DNA of 21,923 bases. It comes from a virus. The stretch covers positions 1-21,923 of IMG/VR virus record IMGVR_UViG_3300009159_000367; one strand, given 5' to 3'. The position numbers were made by a program, and so were the translations under genes. The notes under the pieces are model-generated. The model was given only the letters and a program-made list of their open reading frames with translations, did no database searches and was not told the origin of the DNA. Positions 1 to 6,564 of the stretch are shown here, piece by piece. How positions within the stretch are numbered: the stretch's first letter is position 1; the number at the start of each line of letters is the position of its first letter.

Positions 1-248
1 ACTGCTGTGGCACACAACCATTGCAATTTGGGATGCCGGTTTATGGCAAAAAAGTGTTTGTTGAGATAGTGATTGCAACTTTGTAGATAGTATTCTTGTA
101 GTTCTTGGCTGCCGTGCACAGCCGACCCCCATCGAATCATTAGATAGTTGCTGAACTTCTTGCGTTCTTCATCTGTCAGACTGTCGTAAAAGTCTCGATC
201 CTTGCGGTCAAGACATGCCATTTCGTTGTGTATGCTAAGTTTATCCAT
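1..248 (-). CDS. Unidentified phage protein, C-terminus cut by window edge
   Basis: An open frame runs from ATG (246-248) off the left edge, giving 82 complete codons without a stop. The protein starts MDKLSIHNEMACLDRKDRDF and continues with a charged helical part (LTDEERKKFSNYLMIRW) and later NRHPKLQWL. The start overlaps the end of the upstream 65-codon frame by 8 bases, so the two are probably translationally coupled as the last genes of the operon that begins at 932. I do not firmly recognise it. The helical pattern around LTDEERKKFSNYLM faintly recalls the clamp-loader small subunit (gp62) of T4-like phages, but this is a weak inference from memory and half of the protein is missing. Gene reality is well supported; function is not. 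Confidence 0.75.
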   Translation of the reverse strand, partial: MDKLSIHNEMACLDRKDRDFYDSLTDEERKKFSNYLMIRWGSAVHGSQELQEYYLQSCNHYLNKHFFAINRHPKLQWLCATA

Positions 249-429
249 TGCGTCGATTAATCATTGCAGTTGCATCGTCGACTCTTGCCTTGAGTCTCTT
301 TAGTTCTCTTTCAAGAAAATCAATACGACTATTTTGTGCTTTTATTAATTCTTTAAGATCCTGACTGTGGTCAGTTTTTTGTTCAACAGCAACTTTTACC
401 GGGGGTCCACTTTTTTCGTATTGTTCCAT
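241..429 (-). CDS. Small coiled-coil protein, unknown function
   Basis: A 62-residue protein if the ATG at 427-429 is used; an in-frame TTG at 438 would add three residues but lies inside the upstream gene, so ATG is preferred. The first 20 residues are Pro/Val/Lys rich; from about residue 25 on a single amphipathic helix with heptad-like Leu/Ile spacing is visible (LKELIKAQNSRIDFLERELK), typical of a short coiled coil that would oligomerise. It starts 2 bases after the stop of the 432-932 gene and its end overlaps the next gene by 8 bases, so it sits in the middle of a tight three-gene operon. No family recognised. Confidence 0.75.
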   Translation of the reverse strand: MEQYEKSGPPVKVAVEQKTDHSQDLKELIKAQNSRIDFLERELKRLKARVDDATAMINRRNG

Positions 430-431
430 GA

Positions 432-932
432 TTACCAAGCCTTGTTATAATCGACTATTTCGCAATTTCTACTTACATCTTTTACAAAATAAACACAGTC
501 GGGGTTTTTATGATCTGTCAGCGGGACTGCCAGCATCTGTCCGTTCTTGAGTTTAGGAGCATACCATGTGACTTCGTGGTACACGTCTACAATTTCAATC
601 TCAGGGAAACTGGGCCTAAAGCTACTCAAGGGATTGAATTGAAATACCTTAAATCCTCGATCATTGATTGACGTTAAAGGTAACACTTCAAGGTCCCCTA
701 GATCGGGTTCACCAATAAGTATCTGCCAATCCATGGGCATCTTGATTGTGTCCTCGCCCACACGCAATATCAATGCAGGAGCCGCAAAGCTTTCTAGAAA
801 GATTAAAGGTATGTAGTAATAGTCAGGATTAGAAGTGTCCGAATTATCTAGGATAGCAAACCTCATGTCGTCTACCTCTTCTGGCAGCGTGTCAAGGTTG
901 TAGGGCCGATTGTCTAGTGTTAGTATTCTCAT
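432..932 (-). CDS. Unidentified conserved-type phage protein, 166 aa
   Basis: The protein begins MRILTLDNRPYNLDTLPEE and is rich in predicted beta strands, aromatic residues and acidic patches, without membrane segments, signal peptide or known catalytic motif. It is the first gene of a three-gene minus operon. A near-consensus sigma70 promoter lies directly upstream (939-967), with the -10 box ending only 6 bases before the ATG; no Shine-Dalgarno sequence fits between, so the transcript may start at or next to the start codon. Being behind a host-type promoter suggests early expression. Function unknown: the fold looks compact and globular, but I recognise no family. Confidence 0.8.
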   Translation of the reverse strand: MRILTLDNRPYNLDTLPEEVDDMRFAILDNSDTSNPDYYYIPLIFLESFAAPALILRVGEDTIKMPMDWQILIGEPDLGDLEVLPLTSINDRGFKVFQFNPLSSFRPSFPEIEIVDVYHEVTWYAPKLKNGQMLAVPLTDHKNPDCVYFVKDVSRNCEIVDYNKAW

Positions 933-938
933 GAGTGT

Positions 939-967
939 AGTATAGCAGGTATAATTGTAAATGTCAA
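939..967 (-). promoter_or_regulatory. Sigma70-type promoter for the 932-to-1 operon
   Basis: On the minus strand TTGACA (967-962), a spacer of exactly 17 bases (961-945) and TATACT (944-939). The -35 box contains the TGA stop codon of uvsW. The expected transcription start (6-7 bases after the -10 box) falls at about 932-933, that is on the ATG of the first gene, which implies a leaderless message. Confidence 0.75.
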
Positions 968-2430
968 ATTTTCATCCATTCCAACTTCTCTTGTGTGAAA
1001 GGATAGTTGGCTTCTTTGTAAAACTGCTTGCGTTTGGTCAAGTGACGCTTGGCAAACTTGCAGGTACTGGTTATGTCCCAGATCTGAACATGATCCTTGT
1101 CTTCGGCTTTTCTTATGCCACGCCCAATGCTTTGTATAACGCGGACAAAGCTTTTTCCGGGTTCCACAAGAACCAGATTAAAAATCCTAGGGATATTAAT
1201 GCCCACAGCGGCAACACCATAGGTAGCCACAATAATCTTATCAACACTGTCTGCCACTTGATCATATTCATCTTGTCTGTCTTTTGCTTTGGTTGCGCCC
1301 GATACAAATACTGATTTGTCTCCCAGACGTTCCACCAATTGGCGTCCACACTCGGTACGATCTACCAAGACCAAGGTATTGCCGGTTAAATTAACTTGTT
1401 GTATTAGATTGGCCATGGTATCTAATCGGCCAGATTCTTCCAGCAAGTATTTAAGCTCGCTTTGATAATCATTGTACTCCACGTGATCCACCAGTTGTAC
1501 AATGTTTACATGGCACTGTGCTAGCACTCCTCGATCCTGTAGTTCGCTGGCAGCAAGTCTGCTAATCACAGGACCTAGACTAACCAACAAACTTACGCTT
1601 TCAAATTTCTCCTTGGGTATTGTGCCCGTTAATCCCCAACGAATAGGCACTCTAGACATCACGCCCGTTAGCAAAGTTTTGAGTGCATCTGCCTTGGCCA
1701 TGTGCACTTCGTCTACTATAACGCACACCACATCTTCCATGAAGTCTTGTATGGTGAATTCTGCTTTGCCCGACTTGGTGTCTTTCAACAAGTTGTTTAG
1801 ACTTTGCCAGGTGCAAATGGTGTGTGTTCGGCCATATTCTTTTCTGTCGCCAAAATACACGCCCACATTCAAGCCCAAGTTAACATAGTCTTTTTCTGTT
1901 TGTGTCACTAGACTCTTGTTGGGCACAATAACAATGCTACGACCATATGGTTCAATTCTACTGCTCAAGGCCGCAGTCATAACAGTTTTGCCTGCACCCG
2001 TAGCCACTTCCTGAATGCATTGTGGGTTGTTCAAGTAGTTGTTCACAATCTCAACTTGGTAGTCACGCATCATGACTGGTTCCCCAGCTTGCGGGTGGCC
2101 TTTGGGCCAAGACTTGTGTGCAAATGACGTTTCTTCAAATGGTACAAAGTCAAACGACACTGAATAGTCTCGTTGGTCATCTAGTTCAACGTCGTAATTG
2201 TACTGTTCAAGTACAGGGATGATCTCGGGCAACAAGTTGGTAAATGTACTGCCACCCAGTTGGAAGTAGGCCATTTTGCCATCCCACCGTCCCAGTCTCA
2301 CAGCTGGTAGATATCGTGCATAAGGTATTTCGTATTTGAATTGTTTGGTCAATCTTTGACGCATGTCTAGATCAAGTCCTTCGATCTTGATATTGACTTC
2401 ATCTTTGATTACTATGGTTGCTGTTTTCAT
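964..2430 (-). CDS. uvsW: UvsW-like SF2 DNA/RNA helicase
   Basis: A 488-residue superfamily 2 helicase close in length to T4 UvsW. In T4, UvsW unwinds R-loops and branched DNA, shuts off origin-dependent initiation and promotes recombination-dependent replication and fork regression. Motifs seen: N-terminal substrate-binding region with PAVRLGRWDGK (about residues 42-52), Q/motif I ATGAGKT (about 143-149), motif II DEVH (about 240), motif III GLTGT (about 266), motif V VGINIPR, motif VI QSIGRGIRK (about 434-442). The chosen ATG (2428-2430) overlaps the upstream stop as ATGA; an in-frame upstream ATG at 2460 would add ten residues but cause a 34-base overlap. It is the last gene of a four-gene operon from the promoter at 4209-4237. 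Assignment is firm. Confidence 0.95.
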   Translation of the reverse strand: MKTATIVIKDEVNIKIEGLDLDMRQRLTKQFKYEIPYARYLPAVRLGRWDGKMAYFQLGGSTFTNLLPEIIPVLEQYNYDVELDDQRDYSVSFDFVPFEETSFAHKSWPKGHPQAGEPVMMRDYQVEIVNNYLNNPQCIQEVATGAGKTVMTAALSSRIEPYGRSIVIVPNKSLVTQTEKDYVNLGLNVGVYFGDRKEYGRTHTICTWQSLNNLLKDTKSGKAEFTIQDFMEDVVCVIVDEVHMAKADALKTLLTGVMSRVPIRWGLTGTIPKEKFESVSLLVSLGPVISRLAASELQDRGVLAQCHVNIVQLVDHVEYNDYQSELKYLLEESGRLDTMANLIQQVNLTGNTLVLVDRTECGRQLVERLGDKSVFVSGATKAKDRQDEYDQVADSVDKIIVATYGVAAVGINIPRIFNLVLVEPGKSFVRVIQSIGRGIRKAEDKDHVQIWDITSTCKFAKRHLTKRKQFYKEANYPFTQEKLEWMKI

Positions 2431-2969
2431 TTTGTCAATCCGGTTTGTTGTTGCAACCATGTATGGTATATGTTTGCATCTACTGCGGGCACTAGTTGTA
2501 GTAAATCTTCCACAGCATGTCCTGTTACAATACGTTCAAGTTGTATTATACGCTGAGTTTTTGTTTTAATCAAGCTGGAAAAGTCCCGCATTACTTGTGC
2601 ATATCCTTTTACATTGTTTGCGCCACATGATTCAACCATTTCTTGCCACACATGCGGTCGGTGTAGTTGTTGAAATCGTGTGGCTGCCCATAAAGCAGTA
2701 TCCCAATCTTCGACTGTGATGGCAATAAAATCATGTGCTTGGCGCACATGGTATTCTAAATCATGACTAGGGATGCTGTTCCAGTGTTGCGATGCTCGAA
2801 CCAGGTACTGATTGCGTTCCTGATCACCGGCAAACAAGTGTGTCTTTTTCAATAAACTACGGTCAGGTGCTAGACGCAGTGTGTTATTTACTACAGCTTC
2901 CTGGGGATCGATCATGGCAGTAACAAGATCGCCACATGCGCCGCCATTATAACACACAATTTCAATCAT
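2427..2969 (-). CDS. Unidentified protein with N-terminal Gly-rich loop
   Basis: A 180-residue protein starting with a short beta strand and a glycine-rich turn, MIEIVCYNGGACGDLV, which resembles the first strand and loop of a nucleotide- or PAPS-binding Rossmann/P-loop fold but lacks a canonical Walker A. The rest is helical, with DFIAITVEDWDTALWAATRF in the middle and a C-terminal helical stretch. No membrane segment. It overlaps the neighbours on both sides by ATGA junctions, so its translation is coupled to the methyltransferase-like gene before it and to uvsW after it. A sulfotransferase- or kinase-like fold is possible but I cannot support it; treat as unknown. Confidence 0.8.
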   Translation of the reverse strand: MIEIVCYNGGACGDLVTAMIDPQEAVVNNTLRLAPDRSLLKKTHLFAGDQERNQYLVRASQHWNSIPSHDLEYHVRQAHDFIAITVEDWDTALWAATRFQQLHRPHVWQEMVESCGANNVKGYAQVMRDFSSLIKTKTQRIIQLERIVTGHAVEDLLQLVPAVDANIYHTWLQQQTGLTK

Positions 2970-3658
2970 GCAATTACTTCCCAGGGGCTACCTTGATACA
3001 CAAACCAGAACTTTAGATTGCCATTGGTGGTATCAGGATTTTCTAACATGTCATAATGGCCATTTTCATCTGGCACTTTCCGTTCAAAGTCTATCGAATG
3101 CCATACCAAAGTAAATCCATGCGCTGATAAATCAATTGCCCAATTTAAAAAATGTTGTTCCATGTCAACAGTAAGTCTATTAACATACATTTGGGTATCT
3201 CGAAAACTGTAAAATACTCTGCACCCAGGGCGCATTATTTTGCTGTAATTAATCAAATGGTTGTTGAGTCCCGGCAGTGTGACCCAATGGTCTCCCCGAT
3301 TGTTTACCACAGCAAAATTATCAGCACGAAAATTTACAGTATTTGCGATATCAGCACGGTCAAGACAGATATGTGCATCGGGATAAAAGGTTTTAACCAC
3401 TGGGTGCATTTCAATTACTTCTACATCAGGAAAGATATCCCGTATGTAGTAGCCGGCACTGCCAAAAAATACAGTGGTACCTGGTTGGCAATTTTTAAGT
3501 ATAGAATAATCATATTCATCTAGTACTGCTGAATCAGGGTTCTTTCTGTTTGTTAACCAATACTGGTGTTTGAGTCGCCCTGCTCGATATCTAAAGTACT
3601 GAGTTTTCCAGTCAGTTCGAATACGCTGTTCATGAAAATGTTCTATTAGCTTTGTCAT
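2966..3658 (-). CDS. Putative SAM-dependent methyltransferase-like protein
   Basis: A 230-residue protein whose middle reads like a class I methyltransferase: strand 1 and loop VFFGSAGYYI (about residues 63-72, in place of the usual GxGxG), an acidic residue at the end of strand 2 (VEVIEMHP), a strand 4 candidate FAVVNNRGDHW and a strand 5 candidate CRVFYSF. The motif I loop is atypical, so cofactor use is uncertain. The N-terminus is basic (RIRTDWKTQYFRYRAGRLKH). It is the second gene of the uvsW operon with ATGA overlaps on both sides. The substrate cannot be read from the sequence; a DNA, small-molecule or sugar target are all possible, and a catalytically dead fold cannot be excluded. Confidence 0.75.
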   Translation of the reverse strand: MTKLIEHFHEQRIRTDWKTQYFRYRAGRLKHQYWLTNRKNPDSAVLDEYDYSILKNCQPGTTVFFGSAGYYIRDIFPDVEVIEMHPVVKTFYPDAHICLDRADIANTVNFRADNFAVVNNRGDHWVTLPGLNNHLINYSKIMRPGCRVFYSFRDTQMYVNRLTVDMEQHFLNWAIDLSAHGFTLVWHSIDFERKVPDENGHYDMLENPDTTNGNLKFWFVYQGSPWEVIA

Positions 3659-4200
3659 TTTTGAATATAAAATAGTCTGTCAGGGATAACCCAAGTAAAG
3701 CTTTCCCCATGGTCTATGTAGTCCTGACTTAGATCCAATATCTTGGTTTGGGGCAAACTTTTACGCAGCCATTGAGGAATGGCCAGCGTCAACTTGTCAC
3801 TTAGTGTAGAGTCAATATAACTATTATCAATATTGATATAATGTCTGTTCAAGCAAACAAAAAGATTTGGACATTGATCTAATAGAATGCGTATCTGTTC
3901 AACTAACACAGCACACGGATACCTACTGAATTTTTGATCTGTTATTACAACCAAGTCTGCTTGGTCGGGACTTGCGACACGTTGTACTTGATCAAAGTCC
4001 ACAAACACATCCGTATCAGTTACAAAGTGCACACGTCGGAATTCATTTAAAACTATGAAATCCTCAATTTGTTTTTCTCTACGCATACGCACTTCTTCTA
4101 CAAAAAACTTGCGTTGGGTTGCATTCCAAACGCGGGCCCATTTATAAAGATTGCGTGGAGATTCTATTTGTAATGTTTTACTGGGTTGATTAATATTCAT
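3655..4200 (-). CDS. Unidentified protein, first gene of the uvsW operon
   Basis: A 181-residue soluble protein. The first 50 residues contain a basic helical region (FFVEEVRMRREKQIEDF); the remainder alternates strands and helices (RRVHFVTDTDVFVDF, ADLVVITDQKF, NLFVCLNRHY), suggesting an alpha/beta fold of Rossmann type. No catalytic motif recognised. It is followed by the methyltransferase-like gene through an ATGA overlap and they could act together. A good sigma70 promoter lies 8 bases before its ATG and no Shine-Dalgarno sequence is visible, so the message is probably nearly leaderless. Early or middle expression together with uvsW is inferred from that promoter. Confidence 0.8.
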   Translation of the reverse strand: MNINQPSKTLQIESPRNLYKWARVWNATQRKFFVEEVRMRREKQIEDFIVLNEFRRVHFVTDTDVFVDFDQVQRVASPDQADLVVITDQKFSRYPCAVLVEQIRILLDQCPNLFVCLNRHYINIDNSYIDSTLSDKLTLAIPQWLRKSLPQTKILDLSQDYIDHGESFTWVIPDRLFYIQK

Positions 4201-4208
4201 TGTGTAGT

Positions 4209-4237
4209 ACTATAACATTTATCATCACACAAGTCAA
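4209..4237 (-). promoter_or_regulatory. Sigma70-type promoter for the uvsW operon
   Basis: Minus strand TTGACT (4237-4232), spacer of 17 bases (4231-4215), TATAGT (4214-4209). Only 8 bases separate the -10 box from the ATG at 4200, so the expected 5' leader is about 1-3 bases. The -35 box begins in the U-tract of the terminator just upstream, so termination and re-initiation are fused into one short segment. Confidence 0.75.
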
Positions 4238-4267
4238 AAAAACAGGTACCGTTTTATGGGTACCTGT
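4236..4267 (-). terminator. Rho-independent terminator (second of a tandem pair)
   Basis: A perfect 9-base inverted repeat, ACAGGTACC (4242-4250) and GGTACCTGT (4259-4267), with an 8-base loop. On the minus strand it is followed by seven T (4242-4236). It ends the operon that runs 6375 to 4319. Confidence 0.85.
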
Positions 4268-4268
4268 C

Positions 4269-4310
4269 AAAAACGGATTGTCTAGGAGCTAGACTAAAAT
4301 TGACAATCCG
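4269..4310 (-). terminator. Rho-independent terminator (first of a tandem pair)
   Basis: A perfect 9-base inverted repeat CGGATTGTC (4274-4282) / GACAATCCG (4302-4310), followed on the minus strand by five T (4273-4269). The loop holds a second hairpin, GTCTAG/CTAGAC around GAG, which shares bases with the outer stem, so two mutually exclusive structures are possible. It lies just after the stop of the 4319-4516 gene. Confidence 0.7.
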
Positions 4311-4318
4311 GTAAACTG

Positions 4319-4516
4319 TTAGGCCATACGATCTACATTTTGTCCTGGTTGATTCATTTGGCGATTGCGTTCAATGCGCTTTTGTTCGTTCACTTCGGCT
4401 TGTTGTTTGTTGTGACGTTCTTCTAATCGCCGTTCCTCGTGCCGCTGTTCTAGACGTTTGTACTCTGTGCGCTGGTATATTTCGTTGTTGTATGCAGTAA
4501 CTCTGGTCACGTCCAT
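4319..4516 (-). CDS. Small highly charged helical protein
   Basis: A 65-residue protein composed mostly of Arg, Glu, Gln, Lys and Asn; residues about 15-55 form one long charged helix (for example EQRHEERRLEERHNKQQ) that could be a coiled coil or a nucleic-acid or protein binding helix. A strong Shine-Dalgarno AGGAG stands 6 bases before the ATG (minus-strand text AGGAGATTGACATG). It is the last gene before the tandem terminators. No family recognised; low sequence complexity makes homology calls unreliable. Confidence 0.7.
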   Translation of the reverse strand: MDVTRVTAYNNEIYQRTEYKRLEQRHEERRLEERHNKQQAEVNEQKRIERNRQMNQPGQNVDRMA

Positions 4517-4535
4517 GTCAATCTCCTGGTTACAC

Positions 4536-4751
4536 TTAATTATCTTCTATCTTTTCAATATCAAAATGTATGAGCAAATCTCTACCCAGTAACGGACCAT
4601 GTTCCCAGGCACCCCTGGCATAACGATCACATTCCCGTACAATCAACTCAGCATACTTTTCCAACGCGGCTTCCCACTGAGGTCTTTTTGCACCAAGTCC
4701 GTAGATTTCAAGACCGCTTTCTTTTTCAAATTGTCTGAGTTGCTTGTTCAT
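4536..4751 (-). CDS. Small phage protein with [YF]AxL[IV]VxxC helix
   Basis: A 71-residue soluble protein with the helix EKYAELIVRECDRYA in its middle, a motif that I associate with many small uncharacterised tailed-phage proteins. The preceding gene product (4767-5006) contains a related helix, EKFAKLVVQDCVQTL, so the two look like diverged relatives. An AAAGG ribosome site lies 6 bases before ATG. Sits in the AAA+ ATPase operon. Function unknown. Confidence 0.75.
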   Translation of the reverse strand: MNKQLRQFEKESGLEIYGLGAKRPQWEAALEKYAELIVRECDRYARGAWEHGPLLGRDLLIHFDIEKIEDN

Positions 4752-4766
4752 TTGTGACCTTTAATT

Positions 4767-5006
4767 TTAAATGTCCGGAAATTGATAAGTCTGCCACTCG
4801 GGGTCAGGGCCCAGCTGAGCCTCACTCAAGGCTTTGGCCGCATCAGTGTAACCATAGTTAACCAAGGTTTGAACACAATCTTGAACAACCAACTTGGCAA
4901 ACTTTTCAGTATCAAACCGATCCACCATATAGCTATCAAAAGCACTAGTGCCACGTTGTTCACGCACAATGCACTGGCTCTGTAATTCAAGAAGTTGTTG
5001 ATTCAT
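4767..5006 (-). CDS. Small phage protein, relative of the next gene
   Basis: 79 residues from the ATG at 5004-5006, which is 1 base after the TAA of the upstream gene (text TAAAATG), implying coupled translation. A longer in-frame version beginning at 5045 would overlap the upstream gene by 38 bases and is less likely. The motif EKFAKLVVQDC matches EKYAELIVREC of the next gene. The C-terminus is Pro/aromatic rich (DPEWQTYQFPDI). Function unknown. Confidence 0.7.
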   Translation of the reverse strand: MNQQLLELQSQCIVREQRGTSAFDSYMVDRFDTEKFAKLVVQDCVQTLVNYGYTDAAKALSEAQLGPDPEWQTYQFPDI

Positions 5007-5007
5007 T

Positions 5008-5184
5008 TTAGTTGTCCCAGGTGTCAAGAAGTATAATGTAACCAATCATGAAAAACAACCAACCTTGTGCGGTGTTACCTTGCGCAAAATACTGTAGGCC
5101 ACTTAGCACATTGATACCACCGATTGTATAGCCAATGGGCTTGCGATACGTTCCAAACCAAACTGCAAATTTTTCAAACATCAT
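5008..5184 (-). CDS. Small membrane protein, tandem relative of 5193-5345
   Basis: About 58 residues from the ATG at 5182-5184 (or 57 from the adjacent ATG at 5179-5181, whose spacing to AAAGGA is better). A longer in-frame start at 5253 lies inside the upstream small gene and lacks a ribosome site, so it is not used. The protein has a short cytosolic-looking start with a KFAVWFGTYRKP element, a weakly hydrophobic segment, then GNTAQGWLFFMIGYIILLD, a clear membrane span. The GNTAxGWL element recurs in the 50-residue product directly upstream. Possible roles include holin-like or membrane-remodelling function, but nothing proves this. Confidence 0.7.
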   Translation of the reverse strand: MMFEKFAVWFGTYRKPIGYTIGGINVLSGLQYFAQGNTAQGWLFFMIGYIILLDTWDN

Positions 5185-5192
5185 TGATTCCT

Positions 5193-5345
5193 TTAAAAAA
5201 TGGCACTTGCTATTGATGCCCCATTCCACGCTGAGAAGAATATGTTGAGCCACCCCATAGCCGTGTTGCCATTTTCAAAATCCCGGGTGGCCCAGTTCCA
5301 GCACAGAACCATGACAACTGCATTTAATACAATCATCCACGACAT
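5193..5345 (-). CDS. 50-residue membrane protein (short gene)
   Basis: Minus-strand frame from ATG (5343-5345), 1 base after the TAA of the AAA+ gene, to TAA at 5193-5195. The product begins MSWMIVLNAVVMVLCWNW, a membrane-spanning helix, then a polar turn RDFENGNTAMGWLN and a second hydrophobic helix (IFFSAWNGASIASAIF). Two helices with a short polar loop give a hairpin topology. The element GNTAMGWL is shared with GNTAQGWL in the next gene, and the stop lies only 8 bases before that gene's ATG, so the pair looks like a tandem duplication. It fills a gap that would otherwise be empty between two co-directional genes, which supports reality despite its length. Function unknown. Confidence 0.7.
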   Translation of the reverse strand: MSWMIVLNAVVMVLCWNWATRDFENGNTAMGWLNIFFSAWNGASIASAIF

Positions 5346-5346
5346 C

Positions 5347-6375
5347 TTAGGCACTCTTCATACATGTTGTCTCGGCCATCAAGCGCCATTTTGCAGGGAA
5401 GCTCTTGACTAAGTCTGCAATCTTGAGCGCCATACGCAAGCTCATCTCACGCAAGCGAGCTTGGTTGGTGTTCATGAACTCAATGATGTCGTCTTGCTGG
5501 TACTCGTTAAAGTCGTAGTCCTGGAACAGTACGCCATCTTTGGCAATCTGCTTGATACGCAAGATCTTGTCACGCATGGTGTCCAAGGTCAAGTCCAGAT
5601 AGTGACAGCGTGACTGCAATGCATCCAAGTGATCCCGCAATTTTTGCGATTTCATTTTGTCAAACTTTAAGTTTGTAATAAAGATAACGCTACCTTTAAA
5701 CTCAAAACTGTCTGGGATGCCTTCTCTGCGCAGAGTGCTGGACTCCGACAACCAGGAAATTTTACGCTTCTTGCCTGAGTCCAGGGCACCTTTTAACAAG
5801 TTGAGTGCCACGTCATCTAACAAGATGCTGTCACAGTCATCGAACACCAAGACGCAATTGGCATCTGAGTACTTGTACAGGGTCTGGTACAGGCCAATTG
5901 GGGTGGCACTACCTTTGACAACTTCTGCACGGAGTCGCTTGCCTGACAGTTTGTCAAACAAACAAGCTTTGTCAACTTCGGCTTCTACACCGTAGCTCTT
6001 GCCCACACCAGGAGGGCCTGATACAATCATGGCACGAATGTCGCCTGATGTTGCGGCTTTGGTCATCTCTGTAAGAATCTCAAAACGCTCGCGGATACGA
6101 GTCATTGCTTCTTCCTCAGTTTCCTGGGGTTTTACAAAATCAATTGTGTTTTTTGCGGCTGTAGCTGTCACTGTATGTTCTCCAACAATTTCAATTTGTT
6201 CCATGCTGTCAACTTTGACACGCACCACGTCAAATTCTGCGCCAAAGTAGCCGTCACTTTTTACAGTAACAAACCCACCTCGTGCACCTTTTGTGTAATC
6301 TTTAACTAATGTAAAGGCAATGTTTTGCACAGATTTGTTGCGGTAATTGCCGTTGCGTATTAGTACTTGAGTCAT
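5347..6375 (-). CDS. AAA+ family ATPase
   Basis: A 342-residue protein. After an N-terminal domain of about 85 residues rich in beta strands comes an AAA+ module: Walker A GPPGVGKS (about 120-127), Walker B VLVFDDCD (about 175-182), sensor 1 FITN (about 232-235) and an arginine-finger candidate in the following helices (SQKLRDHL/LQSRCHY). The C-terminal region (about 270-340) is helical, with MSLRMALKIADLVKSFP typical of an AAA+ lid. It would use ATP to remodel a protein or DNA complex; the partner is unknown and it is not the clamp loader gp44 by its motifs. It leads an operon of six genes, has a strong AAGGAG ribosome site 8 bases before ATG and its own sigma70 promoter at 6408-6436, suggesting early expression. 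Confidence 0.9.
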   Translation of the reverse strand: MTQVLIRNGNYRNKSVQNIAFTLVKDYTKGARGGFVTVKSDGYFGAEFDVVRVKVDSMEQIEIVGEHTVTATAAKNTIDFVKPQETEEEAMTRIRERFEILTEMTKAATSGDIRAMIVSGPPGVGKSYGVEAEVDKACLFDKLSGKRLRAEVVKGSATPIGLYQTLYKYSDANCVLVFDDCDSILLDDVALNLLKGALDSGKKRKISWLSESSTLRREGIPDSFEFKGSVIFITNLKFDKMKSQKLRDHLDALQSRCHYLDLTLDTMRDKILRIKQIAKDGVLFQDYDFNEYQQDDIIEFMNTNQARLREMSLRMALKIADLVKSFPAKWRLMAETTCMKSA

Positions 6376-6407
6376 TTATCTAGCTCCTTTTTAATTACTA
6401 TACTCGT

Positions 6408-6436
6408 ATTGTAACAAATGGGCAATTTCTGGTCAA
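6408..6436 (-). promoter_or_regulatory. Sigma70-type promoter for the AAA+ operon
   Basis: Minus strand TTGACC (6436-6431), 17-base spacer (6430-6414), TACAAT (6413-6408). The expected start is about 6401, giving a leader of roughly 25 bases with AAGGAG before the ATG at 6375: unlike the promoters at 939-967 and 4209-4237, this one yields a normal leader. Confidence 0.7.
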
Positions 6437-6462
6437 CCTCTAGTTATTTTGGGTTTTTAGCG

Positions 6463-6535
6463 AGTGTTGTACAAAAACAACACTGTAAAACCTGGGTTTT
6501 TTGCCTCTTTTTTAGACTGCAAATGCATTGTACAA
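6463..6535. repeat. Inverted repeat and twin TTGTACAA palindromes in a 235-base intergenic gap
   Basis: The gap 6376-6610 holds, besides the promoter and terminator listed separately, a perfect 8-base inverted repeat AGTGTTGT (6463-6470) / ACAACACT (6477-6484), and the palindrome TTGTACAA twice (6467-6474 and 6528-6535). These lie 27-100 bases upstream of the AAA+ operon's -35 box and could be regulator binding sites. No convincing coding frame was seen in the gap. Confidence 0.4.
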
Positions 6536-6564
6536 CATCTAGAATTACAGGTCAAGCACAAAAG

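Noticed and set aside
961-1314. Plus-strand open frame of 117 codons opposite uvsW
   Set aside because: It is antisense to a firmly assigned helicase gene, has no ribosome site, and its composition follows the reverse frame of the helicase.
5185-5253. Upstream extension of the 5008-5184 membrane protein to a start at 5253
   Set aside because: The extension lies inside the 50-residue gene 5193-5345 in another frame and has no ribosome site, while AAAGGA precedes the ATGs at 5184 and 5181.
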